From contig CM032128.1 of the NCBI GenBank assembly GCA_018894105.1, positions 21,929,001 through 21,993,000 of the forward strand: DNA of 64,000 bases, in the 5' to 3' direction. This document shows positions 48,100-59,727 of the stretch, in pieces. The stretch's first letter is position 1; each line of letters begins with the position of its first letter. Both the position numbers and the translations under genes were made by a program. Source of the DNA: Jacaranda mimosifolia. Lineage: Eukaryota; Streptophyta; Magnoliopsida; Lamiales; Bignoniaceae. Under the pieces are notes generated by a model. The model saw nothing but the letters and a program-made list of their open reading frames with translations. It made no database searches and was not told the DNA's origin.

Positions 48100-51000
48100 T
48101 GTCATGCCCCAAAATCAAACCATACAGTTTGATCTTGAGGCGTGAAATTCATTCCCAAATGAAAGATATCACTTATCTAAAACTATGATCTTAAATAATT
48201 GAAATCCAAACATTGATAATAATCCAAATAAATTTTGCAACAGAAAAATTTTAAATGCCCAATGCTCTAACCTCAACTAGAGACCTTGAAAAGAGAAACT
48301 AATAAGCTAATATAAAATAGAACTAGTCTATTGCAAATGTCCTAAAATAAGACTTCAGTCTTGATTCTCATCATAAGCAGGATCCATCTCCTCACTAGGG
48401 CTAGAGTCTAAGTCTGCCAGAAGGAAATTAAAGAAAAATATCGAGTGAGAGTAAAGGGCTCAGTGAATGCCAAATGCGTGCAATGTGGGTTCGTGGATTT
48501 AATATGATTAGTTCAGTGAAAACATTCGAGAAAAATATCAATGGAAAGCAATAAACAGTCGAGCAATAATGAAATAAGAATTCAGTAAATATTTTCATAG
48601 ACTAACAATTTAAATGCAATGATCACACAGTGTTTGTTATAGCCAATCAACCTTATGACTCCCACCATAATAGTCTCTTATTGCTCCAGGCAAGGTGCAA
48701 TCTTACTAAAATAGTGCCAAGCCTAGGTCATCGGGAAATCCTACGACCCACCTCAGCTACAAACGGCTTCTGTTGTGCGTTGGGGGATTAGGCCATAGGG
48801 GCTTGGTGGTTGAACCCCTAAGCCCGCTGCCGCCTGGTGAAGTTCCTCGCACACCCAAACCAAATTGGATCTAACTAATAGTAACAGTAGCGGTAACAAA
48901 AAAATTCAGTTATTAGTTGATTATCAAACTTAACTGCTAGTCTAGAAGCATTAAAAAAATCATAAAAGAACATGTTTTTCTTTCATTTAGAAATAAAATA
49001 AGAAACATTTTTTTGTGTGCAGTGGAATATATATATATATATATATATATAGTGCAGTGTAAATTGAAAAGAAGTTCCATAGAATGCATTATTATATATA
49101 ACCTTCTGGGTTTTGAAAAGTAACATCACATATAATATTTATAAATTTAGGCACTCGCCTTTAAGATCAATCCTAGAAATCAATCACCTATCTCATAGAC
49201 AATCGAGTCAATTGTTGAGTCACATGATTCGTTAAATAGATATATCAATCATTCATTTAGATGATTAACAAGACAAAAATTTACTTAGAACTAGCCCTAT
49301 TGGTGTCATAAGCATGTATTGCCTCAAAATCAATAATTCTAATCGAATTGTATCAATAATTATCGGGAGTTTTATTTTCTACAAAGTGTAATTCCTAATG
49401 TCTAAATGATTTCAGATTCTTTAAAGCTAACGAACTATACATATAATTATGGAGGAAAAAGAATGTAATAGAGTTACTGAAATTAATATCTTAAGAGTTC
49501 TAATGTTGTTGAAATTATATTACTAGGAAAGTATTAAATTTTATTATGTGTAGTGGTATAAAGTGATGGAAGGCGTGGGTATGGCCAAACATGGGTGTGT
49601 GTAGCAGCATAGAAATAAGTTATTTTGGCATGTAAAGGTGACATATGTTGCAGCCATATATGTATCACTAAGATTGCATGCAAAGATTAAGATTACTTCA
49701 TCAAAGTTCATGGCACCTACCACATTTCAATAATCATTTTACAGCTTTTGAAAATTTATGTCAATTTAAAGATTTGGAATCTTTTTCCTCAATTAGAAAT
49801 TTGTTCAAGGTTTTCAAAGAAAAGACTCATGGAATGAAAGCATGAATAAATTATAAAAATCAGAAAATTATTTTGTTGTAGATAAATTTCAATTGTCTTA
49901 ATTTTTTTTTTTCTTTTCAAAAGATAGCATTATCTTACACGATAATTTACTTGAATAAATTCCAATAAAAAATAATAAAATAATGAATTAAACACCAACA
50001 ATAAATAAAAAAAATCCAAATCAAGTATAGGTTATGTATTTTAAGAATTCAATTTCCCAAAAATCATGAGAATACACCCTCGCTTTTCATATTTCTAGAA
50101 TGATTATCTCATTAGAAATAAATAGGTGCAAATCAATTCAATCAAATATTCTTCACCACCTAAAGCTAAAAATAGGAAAATATTTTTAAAAAAAATTCCT
50201 AAAGAAGAAAAAGAAGAAGAAAACAATATATATATATATATATAAATATATAATAGGAACATCCTCTTAGATTCATTTTTAAAATCAGGCAGCAATTAAT
50301 AATTAACCATATCTTCTCTATTCAATGATATATGAGGCTGTCCACTACGTTTTTAAAAGAATAAGGTATATTATTCTAATCAAACTTGGATCAACTCTGC
50401 AATCAACTAACGTATGAAAATTTCATAGAAGAAACAAAAGGTTCACGTGTGTCACGGACGGACTCTATTTATGCAGCGGAACAACTGTCTGTCCGTGTGG
50501 CATCTCAGGTTCACCCAACCTTCGATCCGCCAACGTCCATCTCGAGTCTTTCTCATGACCCGTTACTCAATTCGGCCCAGTAGCTTACTAGCATAAGCAT
50601 CAGAACGCCTCCCGGTACTTGCGTACTCGCCTATTCCGAATGCCCACAATCATCGGAGGCTCGCATCCGTCACGCCGAGCGTGTTTCCTTAACGGTCCCC
50701 GACTAGCCAGCATGCACGTCTCAATCTTAGGTCCCGTACGTGCATCTCTCGATGGCAAGGAGCAATCTCGCTCCGTCTCGGCATTGAGGGTCACTCACGT
50801 GCCCACAACGCAATCCTCGTGCTCGTCACTTGCTCTGAGCGCTTAGGCCGTGCCGTAGCGCCCTTCGTTTGTGCCTCGCCCGAGTAGGGCCACATGTAAG
50901 TCCAAGGCTTATGTGATGTGCCATCATCTTATATTAGTCCCGCACGAAGCATTGGACATCATTCTCGCTTGCTAGCAACATGCCACAACTTGCCCGCTAT

Positions 51001-52793
51001 GCGGTGTCGCCCCACGACCGCATGTCTTAAGCCAACGGACCCCCGCAGTAAGGCTAGAACCCATAGCGCATGCTTAGCGAGTTAGTTCACGAGACATTTG
51101 GGTGTTCGTCTCGATTACTCAATCGGCCTAGAGGTGTTGCCCCATAATTCTCGAAGCCCGCGGGGCAATAGCGTTTCCGCCTTCAAACCTCTCGGCACCC
51201 TCCCGGACCCAACGCGGGCCCACCTAGCCCCACGCCGCCCGTTCGGTTTCCGACCCGTCCGGGGACTCTAAACACTCCTTTGAGATGTCTAGAGCCGGCC
51301 CTTGAAGGCTCCCCATCGCCTTCAAGGAGTTGCCCGTTTAGTGCCTTGACAGCACGGGGAGGACCGGCCGGTTGCCCACCGTGGCATGCCCACCATCTCA
51401 GACATGCCTGTCCCCCTTATAATAGGCTTAAAAAAGATTTTCCTTTTCCCCGCAGTAGACATTGAAATGCCGAGGATGTATACATTTTCGCAACTTTGCC
51501 TCCCGACATCCAAATCACTTGCCGCTTGAACCGTTGGATAGCTCTCGGCTTCTACATTAACTCTGCCAAGTTCCAGCCCTGTCCGATTCTCCACGGAACA
51601 GTAATTGCCCTCGCATTAGGCTGGAATCACAACAATGCCACTGCACTGCCGCATTCTGAACATCTTCGCCGTTTCCTATCCAAACGGAACCGTCTACTGG
51701 TGAAACTTGGTGGGAACATTTCCAACACCTCAAGGAACATCCCACAGAAACAGTTTCACAAAATTCCTTTTCCAAGCCACTCTGCTCCACGCATCTTTGC
51801 GCTACCCGCGCGCAGCAAGACCGCTCCCGGTTGCCCTAAATGTTCGGTGCCCAAACGGACACGGAATGACTTCAAACTTGGTGGGAAGCATCCTCATACC
51901 TCAGAGTGTTTACCATCGAAACAGTTTTGCAATCCGCACCTCGCAAGAGTCTCTGCTCATGGGCCATCTCCGCCCTACCGGGTGAGCCGACAACGCCTTG
52001 TCGCTCCTAACACCCCTTTGAGTCACGGTCGCCATTCTTCTCCAATGAGCGACCCGTGACAACGTGGAAGTGAAGGCTAAGTATCCATTGATTACCTGAC
52101 TTGAATTCTCTTACTATATGCATCCTCAGCCGACCCGCTTCCTTTTTCCTTTCACTTGTATTTTGATCAATTTCACCCGAAAGCAAGTGTAAATTGAGAC
52201 CACTAGCAAGCCAATTAAGATTTTCGCCAATAAATCCCTCAAACTACAAATTTTACTTGATATTTATTTGGTGATTTGGTGATAATCTGCCGTCTTCTAT
52301 TCTCCCTCTTTCTCTCTCTTTTTTTCTTTTCCCGTTTTCTACTTCTCTCTTTTTTTTTTTTCCCTCTAATCTAAAGATAAAACTAGGGTTTTGATCTATA
52401 GAAGGATATATATATATATATATATTTGTATATATATAAAGGAAGTGTTTAATATAAGAGGGACTCTCATTATTTTTCTTCTAGGACTAGGATAGGTCTA
52501 CTATAATTCTTTATTACTGATTCCTAAGGTCTCAATGATTGAACTACTAGTAGTAATATATATTAATTCAAGTAAAAGTTATAACCTATACTTCCCAAAA
52601 TATGGGATATACACATAAACATAAAATAATAATTATCATTATTTGACCATGAGATCATTCAATTTTAATTTTCCTAATTTCTGATGAAATTTATTTTTAT
52701 GCCTTACTATGACTTTGATTGATAATCTAAATAAAGTAAAATAAACAGGGTAAAATAATCAATTAATACAAGGTAATATTCTAAGGCATTACA
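48100..52793 (-). repeat. 3' LTR of element B, with a nested solo LTR
   Basis: TGTCATGCCCC at 48100, ACA end at 52793 followed by TCCCACCCTCCTTAAAGG, the reverse of a polypurine tract. Subtracting the 1617-bp insertion gives an LTR of about 3.1 kb, close to element A's. (TA)n tracts lie at about 49029-49052, 50227-50243 and 52408-52424. Confidence 0.78.
50450..52061. mobile_element. GC-rich solo LTR, 1612 bp
   Basis: Starts TGTCACGG and ends CCGTGACA, exact 8-bp inverted ends. It is bounded by perfect 5-bp duplications ACGTG (50445-50449 and 52062-52066). Composition changes abruptly at these edges from very AT-rich to GC- and CpG-rich. No primer site, polypurine tract or gag-pol is present, so it is a solo LTR of a Ty3/gypsy- or Copia-type element whose lineage I cannot name. 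A TATA-like TTATAATA at about 51417 suggests + orientation. Open frames of 60-187 codons occur in several frames on both strands and none resembles a known protein. Confidence 0.88.
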
Positions 52794-55700
52794 TCCCACC
52801 CTCCTTAAAGGAATTTGGTCCCCAAATTTTAACTTGAGTTAGAGAAGAGTTTTAGGCAATATTTTGGTATTTCCTCCTTGCTTTCGCACATCGCCTCCTC
52901 TAAATGATGATTCCTCAAAGAATCTTTACTAGTGGGATTTCTCTAGTGGCAACTTCTATATTTTTTGATCTAGGATTTGGACTGGTCTCTCTTCGTACGT
53001 CAAATCTTCGTATTGAATGTTATGCGAGGGGTTTGGGTGATACTTTTTTTTCCTTCTAAGTTACAATACAGGGTCAACATTATGTATCCCTATAAGATTT
53101 GGTGCTAGAAGAATTCTATAAGCTCCTGCTCCATTTCTCTCCACTATTTCACAGGATCCAACTCTAAGTCATAAGCAAGGTAGTTCTACTCCTATAATTT
53201 CAATTTTCTTAAAGCATTGGCTATTACCTTATCATTTTTCACCAGTACATATCCTAAGCCTTCTTTAGATGCATCAATATATATTAGAGAGATTCTTAAT
53301 ACCATCGGGTGGTGCCAGTATTCGTGCAAACATGAATCTTAAGTTCTTGAAAACTAACATCACATTTCTCAGTCCACTTAAATGGTACCTTCTTTTGTGA
53401 TAATTCGAACAACAAAGCTCTATTTCCTAGAACTCTTGCACAAACCACCTATGACAACCTCCCAACCCCAAGAAACTCCTTATTTCAATGACCATTTTCG
53501 GCCTCTTCCATTCTAGTATCGCTTTAGTCCTAAAATAATCAACTGCGATTCCATCTCCAAAAATGATATGATCTAAAAAGACTACCATATTAAGCTAGAA
53601 TATGTTCTTGAAGGGTCTAAAATACTATCCCCCAGTTTTCCTTGTAAGCCTTTTCATTATTTGAAGAAACCAAAATATCATCAATAAGAACAACTACAGG
53701 TTGATCTAAATATGGCATAAACAAATGGTGCATTAAATTCATAAATGTTGCAGGTGTATTAATTAGCCCAAATGGCATTACACAAACGCAAAATGATAAT
53801 ATCAAGAGTTTAGTGTTATCTTAGGTATATCCCAATCTCTAATCTTTAGTTGGTAATACTCTTGTCTAAGTTCCATTTTGGAATAGACCCCAGATCCTTG
53901 TAATTGATCAAAAGTTCCTCTCTTCTAGGCAATGAGTACTTGTTCTTAATCATAACATTGTTCAAGCCTCGGTAATCTATATACATCCTTAAAGTCTCAT
54001 CCTTTTTTTTTTCTCTTTTTTCATGAAAAGCTCCGAGGCTCCCTAAGAGGATCAAATTTGCCAAATAAACATATTTTTTAGTATCTTTTGCAACTGGACC
54101 TTATATTTCTTAGGTTCTGTTGGTACCATCCTACATACTACCTTAGGTATTAGGTTTGTTCTTAGAAGGACCTTAGTGAAAAACTTCACTTCACAATCTT
54201 GGTGTAGCTAAGTCGATTCTTCAAGCAATACCTTAGAAAAATTCACATCTATTAGGACTTAATCGATATTAACCTTATCCTTTGGCTTATTGATCAAGTA
54301 GACTAAGTATCCTATCCACCACTTCTTAGCTCCTTTCTATCTTGAGTCGCTAAAATCAATATCATTCCATTTGGCTTTTGTTTCCCAGTCAGCTATATTA
54401 TCAATTTCTCAGGCTCACACAAACTAACCACTTTAGACAATAACCAAATTGTGCATGGTACTTAGATAACTAATCCATCCTCAAGCTAACATCATAACCT
54501 TCTATAGGCAACAAGATTAAGTCTGTAAGAAAATCTCTACAACTATATGTTTGTCACAAGTCTTACAAAACCAACTCGTCAATATGCTCAAACCCATATG
54601 AGCATTCACTTCTAAGTCATATGATAATTCATCCAATGTTAAGATTCCTCATGTCTAGTGTATCCATAGTAATTAAAAATTATGTCCCATTTTCTAGCAT
54701 TGAGTGATTTTGAGGCTCTAATTGGTTTTCAAATGGGGTTGTTAAATTGTTATCATGGTAGTTTTTTATCTTACGCTTTGGCCTTCCCTCCTTGTCAGTT
54801 GTCTTCAATTGGGCGAGACTTCTACTGAGTTCTACCAGTAGCGTGCTGAACCTTCAAAAAGGAATACGACTAGATTGACCTTCCACTCATCACTATAGTC
54901 GAGCATATTATAAATGTTTTCAATGCCTTCGATCCAAAGTTCAACTTTTCAATCATCAAGCTCCCTGCTGAAACGTTATGACCAGAAACATAAGACCTGG
55001 TCAAGTGCTAAATCAGAAGGTGGTGGTCCTCTAGGTTGTTTACAGTTTTGAATTGCTTGCATGAGATTATCCCATTGCCACCACCATATCAACTCCTATC
55101 CGTGGTGCTCAGGGCATTAGTGGCGGTAGGGGTGGAGCTTGCTCATTCCCTACCCTTAAGTAGTTGGTATGAATATGTTTAGGGGTTTCTTGTTCATTCT
55201 CGGATTGATTTCACGAAGCGTTAATCGGGGCCTCCAAGATGAACTCTATGTCTGGGTTCCATTTTAGAATAATGCAATCTCTATCACTAAATCTATAACT
55301 AGTGAAATGTAAAATGAAAATATGTGCCTAATTTCAAAGGAATCTAGCACTGCACATTAATATATACATTCAATTAATTAATTAATTAATTTAATTAAAT
55401 TTTTTTATTGGTCTAAAAATTCTCATCTTATCTATTAATTTTTTTAGCATACAACAGTAGCTTGCGATTAGAATTGTATCATTCACTTCCTCTAATCTTG
55501 ATCGTATAGAGTAAAATATCTAAATAATGAACCGAATTATGTGGACTTTGACTTACCATCTTCCCCTACAAAATCATAATAAGCATAGATCAATAAAAAT
55601 ATATCAAAGTAGTCTAAGGGTTCTTGAATGAAGGCAATCAAGGATTCACGTTTCTTAAGTGAAGAAAATTACAAAGTATAGGAGTGTTTCTAGAGCTTGC

Positions 55701-55872
55701 CTCGTCTAATAATCTTGTCTCACGACCTCGATATCAGAAATTCAATAAACATTTCAATGGTCAAATCTAAATTCTCTAATCAATTCCTAAGAGTTCTATG
55801 CCCAAATTCCACAGACCGAAATATCTTATCCTAGCGTAGCCTAAGTTCAAAACCTAGGCCCTAATACCACTC
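52794..55872 (-). pseudogene. Damaged gag-pol interior of element B (chromovirus-like)
   Basis: Minus-strand blocks run in element order from right to left. A protease-end block near 54510-54430 has LLPIEGYDVSLRMD followed by a stop where the family reads W, then LSKYHAQFGYC. The RT start is at 54064-53846 ([24 protein letters not shown]). The RT core is at 53805-53617 (MPFGLINTPATFMNLMHH, then VVLIDDILVSSNN, the xxDD active-site motif with Leu-Ile before DD). Beyond 53600, degenerate RNase H and integrase extend to the polypurine tract at 52794. At about 3.1 kb it is shorter than an intact interior, so most of integrase is gone. Stops and frameshifts separate all blocks. Confidence 0.8.
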
Positions 55873-57004
55873 TATCATGCCCCAAAATCAAACCATGCAG
55901 TCTGGTCTCAAAGCATGAAATTCATTCCCAAATAAAAGATATCACTTATCTAAAATCATGATCTCAAATAATTGAAATACAAACATTGAGAATAATCTAT
56001 ATAAATCTTGCAACAAAAAAACTTAAAATGCCCTATGCTCTAACCTCAACTAAAGACCATAAAAGAGAAAATAATAAGCTAATAAAAAATAGAACTATTC
56101 TACTGCAAATGTCCCAAAACAAGACTCCAGTCTTAATTATCATCATAAGCAGGATCCACCTCCTCACTTGGGCTAGAGTCTAGGTCTGCCAGAAGGAAAT
56201 TAAAGAAAAATATCGAGTGAGAGTAAAGGACTCAGTGAGTGCCAAGTGTGTGCAATGTGAGTTCGTGGATTTAAGATGATTAGTTCAGTGGAAACATTCG
56301 AGAAGAATATCAGTGGAAAATAATAAACGGTTGAGCAGTAATAAAATAAGGATTCAGTAAACATTTTTATAGACTAACAATTTAAATATGATGATCACAC
56401 AGTGTTTGCTGTAGCTAGTCAACTTTATGACTCCCACCACAATAGTCCCTTATCACTTCGGGCAAGGTGCAACCTTACCAAAATAGTGCTCGAGCCTAGG
56501 TCATCAGGAAATCCTATGACCCACCTCAACCACAAATAGCTTCTGTTGTGTGCCTGGTAGATTAGACCATGGGGGCTTGGGGTTCAATCGGCAAGCCCAC
56601 TGCGGCCCGATGAAGTCCCTCGCACACCCAGACCAAATTGGATCCAACTAATAGTAACAGGAGCAGTAACAGAAAATTCAGTTATTAGTTGATTATCGAA
56701 CTTAACTGCTAGTCTAGAAGCATTCAAAAAATCATAAAATGACATATTTTCTTTCATCTAGAAATAAAATAAGAATTTTTTTTTGTGTGCTTGCAGTGGA
56801 ATGCATATATAGTGCAGTATAAATTGAAAAGAAGTTTCATAGAATGCATTATTATATATAATCTTCTGGGCTTGAAAAGTAACATCATATATAATATTTA
56901 TAGGTTTAGGTATTCACCTTCAAGATCAATCCTAAAAATCAATCACCTATCTCAGAGATAATTAAGTTAATTGTTGAGTAACCAAATTCATTTAATTAGA
57001 TATA
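55873..57004 (-). repeat. 5' LTR of element B, truncated by the Tat insertion
   Basis: Aligns with 48100-49240, including TTAGAACTATTCTACTGC-type and CCTAGGTCATCAGG blocks. It begins TATCATGCCCC, a mutated TG end. Similarity to the other LTR stops after AGATATAT near 57004. Confidence 0.75.
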
Positions 57005-57964
57005 TGTAAAATAATATTGCCATTTAACTTTTGAGCAAATATTATTATATTGTACCAAAACTTCACTATAAGAAATTGCAAAATAATTGTGATATGGGAT
57101 AGCCCAACCTACAAACATTCAACTAGGTAAGCGATATGATATGGGAAAACCTAACTGGCTATCAAGCCCAGCCCATTAACAATCGATCAGGTGATTCAGG
57201 CCTAAATCCTCATTGGGCCATTTCGCCAGCATGAGTATCGACACCTTGCACTCTGGTCGATCAGATTGAGAATGACCATTTAGTCCTCAACAAGCAAGAT
57301 TTAGATCCAATAAAGTTCCATCACCTCGACCAAAGTGTGGATAGATGACTTGCAAGCAAAGGAAACATTTTGACCCTAGAAGGTCGATTGAAGCAGCATA
57401 GAGCAGCCCCACACCACCAGTCACAGTCGTACTAAATGTGCCACAACCACATCTCTGATGCATTAAAAGCTTTGACAGGTGGCGTGCCTCCGCATTAATG
57501 GTGATGCCCTCTCTTGTACCATAATTCTGCAAAATTAGAGTAGTGCGTGCCTCCATCATACCGCCATGTCCTGAATAGTGGGAGAAAGCACCACTTGAAG
57601 AAGTAAACGGAAGGAAAAAGACCTAAAGGTCCTCAACTGAGGACAAAGGCCCTCTTTGTGTAAGCAAGGGCATCATTAACATATAAACCTCTCAAGAGAG
57701 GCTATAAATACTCCATTACCGCCCTTCAGCAAGGTATGCTCATTATCATTTAAGCTTTCACGCTGCCGCTTTCTTTTCTGGTCGATTAAGTACTGACTTG
57801 AGCGTCGGAGTGCCTTAGCCGTGGGCTCCTCAACTAGCCTAATATTTGTTATTAGTTGTAGGAATTGACCTGACTACACCTAAATAATCCATTCAGACCC
57901 CTTTTCTGGTCGATCAGGTTGGGCTAAAGCCCAGTACGCTATCAAACAGATCATGCCATCATCA
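57005..57964 (+). repeat. 5' LTR of the Tat element
   Basis: The right end is fixed by the primer site at 57967-57982. The left end is taken at TGTAAAATAATATTGCC, where similarity to element B's LTR stops; TGTGATATGGG at 57088 is the alternative start. A TATA box TATAAATA at 57703-57710, in the context GAGGC-TATAAATA-CTCC, supports + orientation and places transcription start near 57735. Confidence 0.65.
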
Positions 57965-57966
57965 TT

Positions 57967-57982
57967 TAGCACCATCTGTGGG
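57967..57982 (+). other. Degenerate tRNA primer-binding site of the Tat element
   Basis: TAGCACCATCTGTGGG, differing from TGGCGCCGTCTGTGGG only by G-to-A changes (positions 2, 5 and 8), as expected from deamination of methylated CpG/CHG cytosines on the opposite strand. Confidence 0.7.
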
Positions 57983-58005
57983 TTCTAGAGTCCGTAACTA
58001 AAAAA

Positions 58006-59000
58006 ATGGTGAACATAAGGCAAGTCATTTTAGAGAGAGAGAAGACTAAAAGGTCCACAACCCCTCTTCTTTATCCCCACATTCCATAGCTTAGCACTTG
58101 ATTGGTTTTTTAAGCTGGAGCTAACATCCATTTTCTCCTACAACTAGCTTTGTGACAAATTCCTTCACCAGTTTGCAAAACTCCCCCACACTCATTTGCC
58201 TATAGTAAAATAGAACAAGGAAGAATCTCTTTGAGATTTCTTTATCAGATTTAATATTGAGGTGTTGAAGATTGACAGTCCCCAAATTAAATTTCTGATT
58301 GATGTGTTGTTCTTGGATCTCAAACATAAGAAGTGCACCAATGCACTGGTCAAGGAGAGGTCGAGAATAGTGGAAAAGCTACTTGACCTCGCTGAGAGGT
58401 TTATGACCCAGGAAAAATAAATAGATTGAAGAATGGCAACCCTGAGAATGAGAAAAATAAGCCCAAGGAGAAAGATGATAGGTAGCACAAGGATAGTCAT
58501 CGATCTCCTATCAAAAGGTTCCACAACTACACCCCATTGAATATTGTAAGAAATGAGGTTCTATTCGCCATCCAACATGATAACCTCCTTAAAAATCCCA
58601 AAAAGCTGTCTAAAATTAAGGCCATGAAGAGGTCAAAGAAATACTATCACTTCTACAGGTAGAAAGTTCATGACAAGATTGCTTCAATCTGCACGATGAA
58701 ATTGAGAAGCTTATTCGGCAACGACATCTAAAAAGGTTTGTCGATGAGAAAGCTAGATTGGAAATAGGCATGACTGATCAAACACCCAGTAGAGCAAGGT
58801 CGGTCAGCTCGAAAAATGAGGATAAGGGAAAGAAAGAAACCAATCAACGATTAGCACCCACCTCTTAGAGGTATGATCGATACAATTGCAGATGGACCAA
58901 TCAGAGGAGACTCCAAATTATCTAGAAGATAGAACCAGAGGAGATTAGAGTCAACCAAATCTTCCTCAATCGAAACAGTTTTCCAACTCTCCACCAATGC
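58006..59000 (+). pseudogene. Tat element gag pseudogene
   Basis: An ATG at 58006 starts a short frame that quickly closes. Around 58630-58800, pieces in two frames give KRYYHFYR and then LHDEIEKLIRQRHLKRFVDE, the Gag C-terminal pattern (Y-C-x-F-H...H-D-E-C, L-x-x-E-I-E-x-L-I) with the zinc-knuckle cysteines lost. No continuous frame. Confidence 0.65.
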
Positions 59001-59060
59001 GGAACCAATCTCTTTTTTTGTGACTTCTCACACATCAAGCATCAAGGAGCTGACAGTAAG

Positions 59061-59725
59061 TTGGATTGCCCCCTCATTGTGTCAGTTGAGATTGCAAACT
59101 TTGAGGTTAGAAAGATTCTGGTTGACAATGGTAGTTCAGCAAACACAATTTTCTTGTTAACATTGAAAAGGATAAATCTGGGAAAGGTGAAGTTTGAGCC
59201 AATATACACTCCTCTAGTTCAGTTTGGAAGATCCGAGATCATTCTTGAAGGATCCATAAATTTGTCTACCTCATTTGGTGAAGTACCCAGACGGAGAAAA
59301 CTCATGGTCACCTATCTGGTGGTTGATATAACATTTGCTTACAATGTCATAATTGGGCGACCAGTACTAAACGACTTCCGAGCAATTGTCTCAACTTACC
59401 TCATAAAGGTCAAGTTTCCAATAGCTGCTAGGACATGGAAGCTGCTTTGTAACATGAAGGAAGCCTGGCGATGCTACACCATCTCGGTCGAAGCAAGTGA
59501 GCATAAGACTCGACCAAAACTAAAACTTTCGAGAGACATCCCAGTAACGAAACTCGAAGAGGGACATCAAAGTAAGAAGAGAAAACTGGAGGAAACTAGG
59601 GTCGAATCGGTAGGGGAATTCAAGACTATAGAACTCAAGCTCGGGAATCCCAATAAAACTACAAGGATTGGGATAGATCTGGGAAGCAACATGGAATGTT
59701 TAATGGTCGATTTCCTCAAGAAGAA
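59061..59725 (+). pseudogene. Tat element aspartic protease region (open frame, disrupted at 3' end)
   Basis: A long open frame of about 220 codons survives. Residues ~1-35 read DCPLIVSVEIANFEVRKILV, then DNGSSANTIFLL. The DNGSSAN is the retropepsin-like active site (normally D-S/T-G-S-S-A), here with Asn after Asp. A block VVDITFAYNVIIGRPVLNDF (the family's AYNxILGRPxLN flap region) and FLKKN follow. The frame is then cut by the solo LTR at 59728, so the normal continuation toward RT lies at 61829. Translation into the LTR adds only two codons. It could be mistaken for a host gene because it is the longest frame in this part of the window. Confidence 0.85.
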
Positions 59726-59727
59726 CA

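Larger units (their letters stand above)
48100..57004 (-). mobile_element. Ty3/gypsy chromovirus-like LTR element B, nested and interrupted
   Basis: Same family as element A: both LTRs start TRTCATGCCCCAAAAYCAAAC. Minus orientation follows from the polypurine tract on the minus strand next to 52793 and a primer site (TGGTATTAG..., about 55861-55870 read on the minus strand) next to the second LTR. The 3' LTR (48100-52793) contains a solo LTR of another family. The 5' LTR (from 55873) is recognisable only to about 57004, where a Tat element begins; its remainder should lie beyond the window. The interior (52794-55872) retains damaged pol and protease. Confidence 0.8.

Noticed and set aside
51496..52059. 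187-codon open frame on the + strand
   Set aside because: It lies wholly inside the GC-rich solo LTR, overlaps other open frames in several frames on both strands, and has no recognisable domain. GC-rich DNA with few AT-rich stop codons explains it.
50450..52061. Possible rRNA gene or rDNA spacer because of the GC jump
   Set aside because: No conserved rRNA core motif was recognised, and perfect TG...CA ends with ACGTG duplications explain the segment as an LTR.
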